Assembly: GCF_900110955.1 (NCBI RefSeq)
Contig: NZ_FOFR01000001.1
Coordinates: 248,001 to 312,000, forward strand
Direction of reading: 5' to 3'
DNA from: Lentzea xinjiangensis
Lineage (GTDB): Bacteria > Actinomycetota > Actinomycetes > Mycobacteriales > Pseudonocardiaceae
DNA length: 64,000 nt
The notes beneath the pieces are model-generated. The model searched no databases. It saw only the letters and a program-made list of their open reading frames with translations, and had not been told where the DNA came from. Position numbers and translations under genes: made by a program. Shown here one piece after another: positions 62,269-64,000 of this stretch (position 1 is the first letter of the stretch; each line of letters begins with the position of its first letter).

Positions 62269-63465
62269 ATGTCGTCCCCTGAGCAATGGACGCACCCTGA
62301 GCCGGACGCAGCGCCGGCCGCCACTGCCGCGAAACCGACAGCGGAACAGGTGATCGCGGGCTTGCGAGCGACCGACGAGGGCGGCGCCGACCTGGTGCAG
62401 CTCCTCACTCCCGAGGGCGAGCGGGTCCAGCACCCCGACTTCGACATCGACATCACGGCGGAGGAGCTGCGCGGCCTGTACCGCGACATGGTCCTGATCC
62501 GCCGCGTCGACCGCGAGGCGAACGCGTTGCAGCGCAAGGGCCAGCTCGGCATCTGGGTGCCGCTGCTCGGCCAGGAGGCCGCGCAGATCGGCGCCGGCCG
62601 CGCGATGCGGCAGACGGACATGGCGTTCCCCAGCTACCGCGAGCACGGCATCGCGTGGACGCGCGGGATCAACCCGACGGAGCTGCTCGGCATCTTCCGC
62701 GGCACCGACCAGGGCACGTGGGACCCGGTCGAGAAGCGCTTCCACCCCTACACGATCGTCATCGGCAACCAGGTCCTCAACGCGGCCGGGTACGCGATGG
62801 GCCAGAAGTTCGACGGCAAGGTCGGCGACGACGAGGGAGAAGCCACCATGTGCTTCTTCGGCGACGGCGCGACCAGCCAGGGCGACGTGCACGAGGGCTT
62901 CGTGTGGGCGGCGGTCTACGACGCGCCGCTCGTCTTCTTCTGCCAGAACAACCAGTGGGCGATCTCCGAGCCGACCGAGCGCCAGTCGCGCCTGCCGCTG
63001 TACCAGCGCGCCCGCGGCTACGGCTTCCCCGGCATCCGCGTCGACGGCAACGACGTCCTCGCGACGCTGGCCGTGACGAAGTGGGCGCTCGACGAGTGCC
63101 GCCACGGCAACGGCCCGATCCTGATCGAGGCGTTCACCTACCGGATGGACGCGCACACCACCTCCGACGACCCGACGCGCTACCGGCTGTCGGACGAGCT
63201 GGAGATGTGGAAGCTCAAGGACCCGATCGAGCGCGTGAAGGTCTACCTGGTGCGCCAGCAGTGGGCCGACAGCGCGTTCTTCGAGAGCGTCGAGGCCGAC
63301 GCCGACGAGCTGGGCGAGGAGCTGCGCGAGTTCTGCACGAACATGCCGGACCCGCCCGCGGAGCGGATCTTCAGCAACGTGTACGCGGAGGGCAACCCCA
63401 ACCTCGACGCTCAGCGCGACGAGTTCCTCGACTACGTCTCGGGTTTTGCTGGAGGTGAGCACTGA
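62269..63465 (+). CDS. pdhA: 2-oxoacid (pyruvate/branched-chain) dehydrogenase E1 component, alpha subunit
   Basis: 398 residues. TPP/Mg motif GDGATSQGD near 204 with NNQW. Long N-terminal extension of about 50 residues. E1 alpha and beta decarboxylate the 2-oxoacid; with E2/E3 this yields acyl-CoA. Whether it is pyruvate or branched-chain specific cannot be settled. ATG 62269. Stop overlaps E1 beta start (TGATG). Confidence 0.9.
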   Translation: MSSPEQWTHPEPDAAPAATAAKPTAEQVIAGLRATDEGGADLVQLLTPEGERVQHPDFDIDITAEELRGLYRDMVLIRRVDREANALQRKGQLGIWVPLLGQEAAQIGAGRAMRQTDMAFPSYREHGIAWTRGINPTELLGIFRGTDQGTWDPVEKRFHPYTIVIGNQVLNAAGYAMGQKFDGKVGDDEGEATMCFFGDGATSQGDVHEGFVWAAVYDAPLVFFCQNNQWAISEPTERQSRLPLYQRARGYGFPGIRVDGNDVLATLAVTKWALDECRHGNGPILIEAFTYRMDAHTTSDDPTRYRLSDELEMWKLKDPIERVKVYLVRQQWADSAFFESVEADADELGEELREFCTNMPDPPAERIFSNVYAEGNPNLDAQRDEFLDYVSGFAGGEH

Positions 63466-64000
63466 TGGCTGCTCCGACGATGGACCGCTCCACCGCCGCC
63501 GCCCCGGCGACCCCGGTGCAGACGCTCACGATCTCGAAGGCGCTCAACATGGGCCTGCGGGCGGCCATGGAGGCCAACCCCAAGGTCATCATGATGGGTG
63601 AGGACATCGGCAAGCTCGGTGGCGTCTTCCGCATCACCGACGGCCTGCAGAAGGACTTCGGTGAGCAGCGCGTGCTCGACACGCCGCTCGCGGAGTCCGG
63701 CATCATCGGCACCGCCGTCGGCCTCGCGATCCGCGGCTACCGCCCGGTCTGCGAGATCCAGTTCGACGGCTTCATCTTCCCCGGCTTCGACCAGATCGTG
63801 TCGCAGGTCGCGAAGCTGCACTACCGCACGCAGGGCAAGATCAAGATGCCCATCGTGATCCGCGTGCCGTTCGGCGGCGGCATCGGCGCCGTCGAGCACC
63901 ACTCGGAGTCGCCGGAGTCGTACTTCGCGCACACCGCCGGCCTCAAGGTCGTCTCGTGCTCGAACCCGGCCGACGCCTACTGGATGATCCAGCAGGCCAT
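63465..64000 (+). CDS. 2-oxoacid dehydrogenase E1 component, beta subunit (truncated by window end)
   Basis: 178 residues visible, still open at the window edge; about 330-350 expected. LTISKALNMGLRAAMEANPKV, MGEDIGKLGGVFRIT and FDGFIFPGFDQIVSQ are E1 beta signatures. ATG at 63465 overlaps the E1 alpha stop by one base, so translation is coupled. Confidence 0.93.
   Translation, partial: MAAPTMDRSTAAAPATPVQTLTISKALNMGLRAAMEANPKVIMMGEDIGKLGGVFRITDGLQKDFGEQRVLDTPLAESGIIGTAVGLAIRGYRPVCEIQFDGFIFPGFDQIVSQVAKLHYRTQGKIKMPIVIRVPFGGGIGAVEHHSESPESYFAHTAGLKVVSCSNPADAYWMIQQA

Overview
The window is 64 kb of high-GC DNA from a filamentous actinomycete, most likely a member of the Pseudonocardiaceae (Lentzea/Saccharothrix/Actinosynnema type). 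I infer this from GC-rich third positions, frequent GTG starts, F420/PPOX, mycosin and DUF-type actinobacterial genes, a GTP-type PEP carboxykinase, and the order GT87 - bifunctional PBP - DUF5318 - PadR - inositol-phosphate synthase, which I recall near the chromosomal origin in that family. Nothing looks like a prophage, IS element, integrase, tRNA, rRNA or CRISPR array. The accessory interest lies in small operons, regulatory sites and tiny genes inside otherwise chromosomal core sequence.

Layout. 1-8.3 kb: two GT87-like membrane glycosyltransferases, an SGNH hydrolase, a class A penicillin-binding protein, DUF5318, and a PadR-ino1 operon. 8.4-11.5 kb: an SDR, a two-gene dprA/ComF-like phosphoribosyltransferase operon with a perfect LexA-type SOS box in its promoter, and a HAD phosphatase. 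11.5-17.8 kb: MFS exporter, two tandem Tat-exported PhoX phosphatases with PHO-box-like repeats in front of each, and a DUF3455 secreted protein. 17.8-23 kb: ACS-type MFS, SDR, nucleobase-type amidohydrolase, two tiny ORFs (one basic, one acidic), an orphan NarL-type sensor kinase, and a structured leader before a 32-residue membrane peptide. 23-29.4 kb: a divergent nitric-oxide-synthase oxygenase homologue, trmB, a mycosin-like protease and an ABC-2 export locus with two paralogous ATPases. 29.5-36.4 kb: PPOX proteins, HAD phosphatase, TetR, SDR, a two-component system, and a membrane protein/GntR pair. 36.4-41 kb: an ATGA-coupled dynamin - GrpE-like - dynamin operon followed by an acidic DxDxDG-repeat protein. 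41-49.4 kb: pckG, small membrane proteins, a four-box DnaA-site cluster, a septum-formation lipoprotein with a secreted pyroglutamyl-peptidase homologue, an SSS transporter/DUF3311 pair, and a GntR regulator divergent from a 5-oxoprolinase-A gene. 49.4-57.5 kb: a six-gene minus-strand cluster (amino-acid ABC importer, beta-solenoid membrane protein, degenerate GH38-like protein, ROK kinase). 57.7-64 kb: a GH63/MGH1-type glucosidase, an M20 dipeptidase, and the E1 alpha and (truncated) E1 beta genes of a 2-oxoacid dehydrogenase.

How it works together. Central and envelope metabolism dominate: peptidoglycan synthesis, inositol phosphate, gluconeogenesis, 2-oxoacid oxidation, phosphate scavenging and amino-acid uptake. 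Possible linked themes are 5-oxoproline handling (C15-like protein, SSS carrier, GntR, PxpA between 44.5 and 49.4 kb), damage-responsive DNA handling (dprA operon) and membrane remodelling (dynamin pair). A recurring promoter design is visible: at least ten genes have a TANNNT -10 hexamer only 6-8 nt before the start codon and no Shine-Dalgarno, the signature of leaderless transcripts. I used it to choose several starts. All assignments come from reading the sequence; no database search was run.
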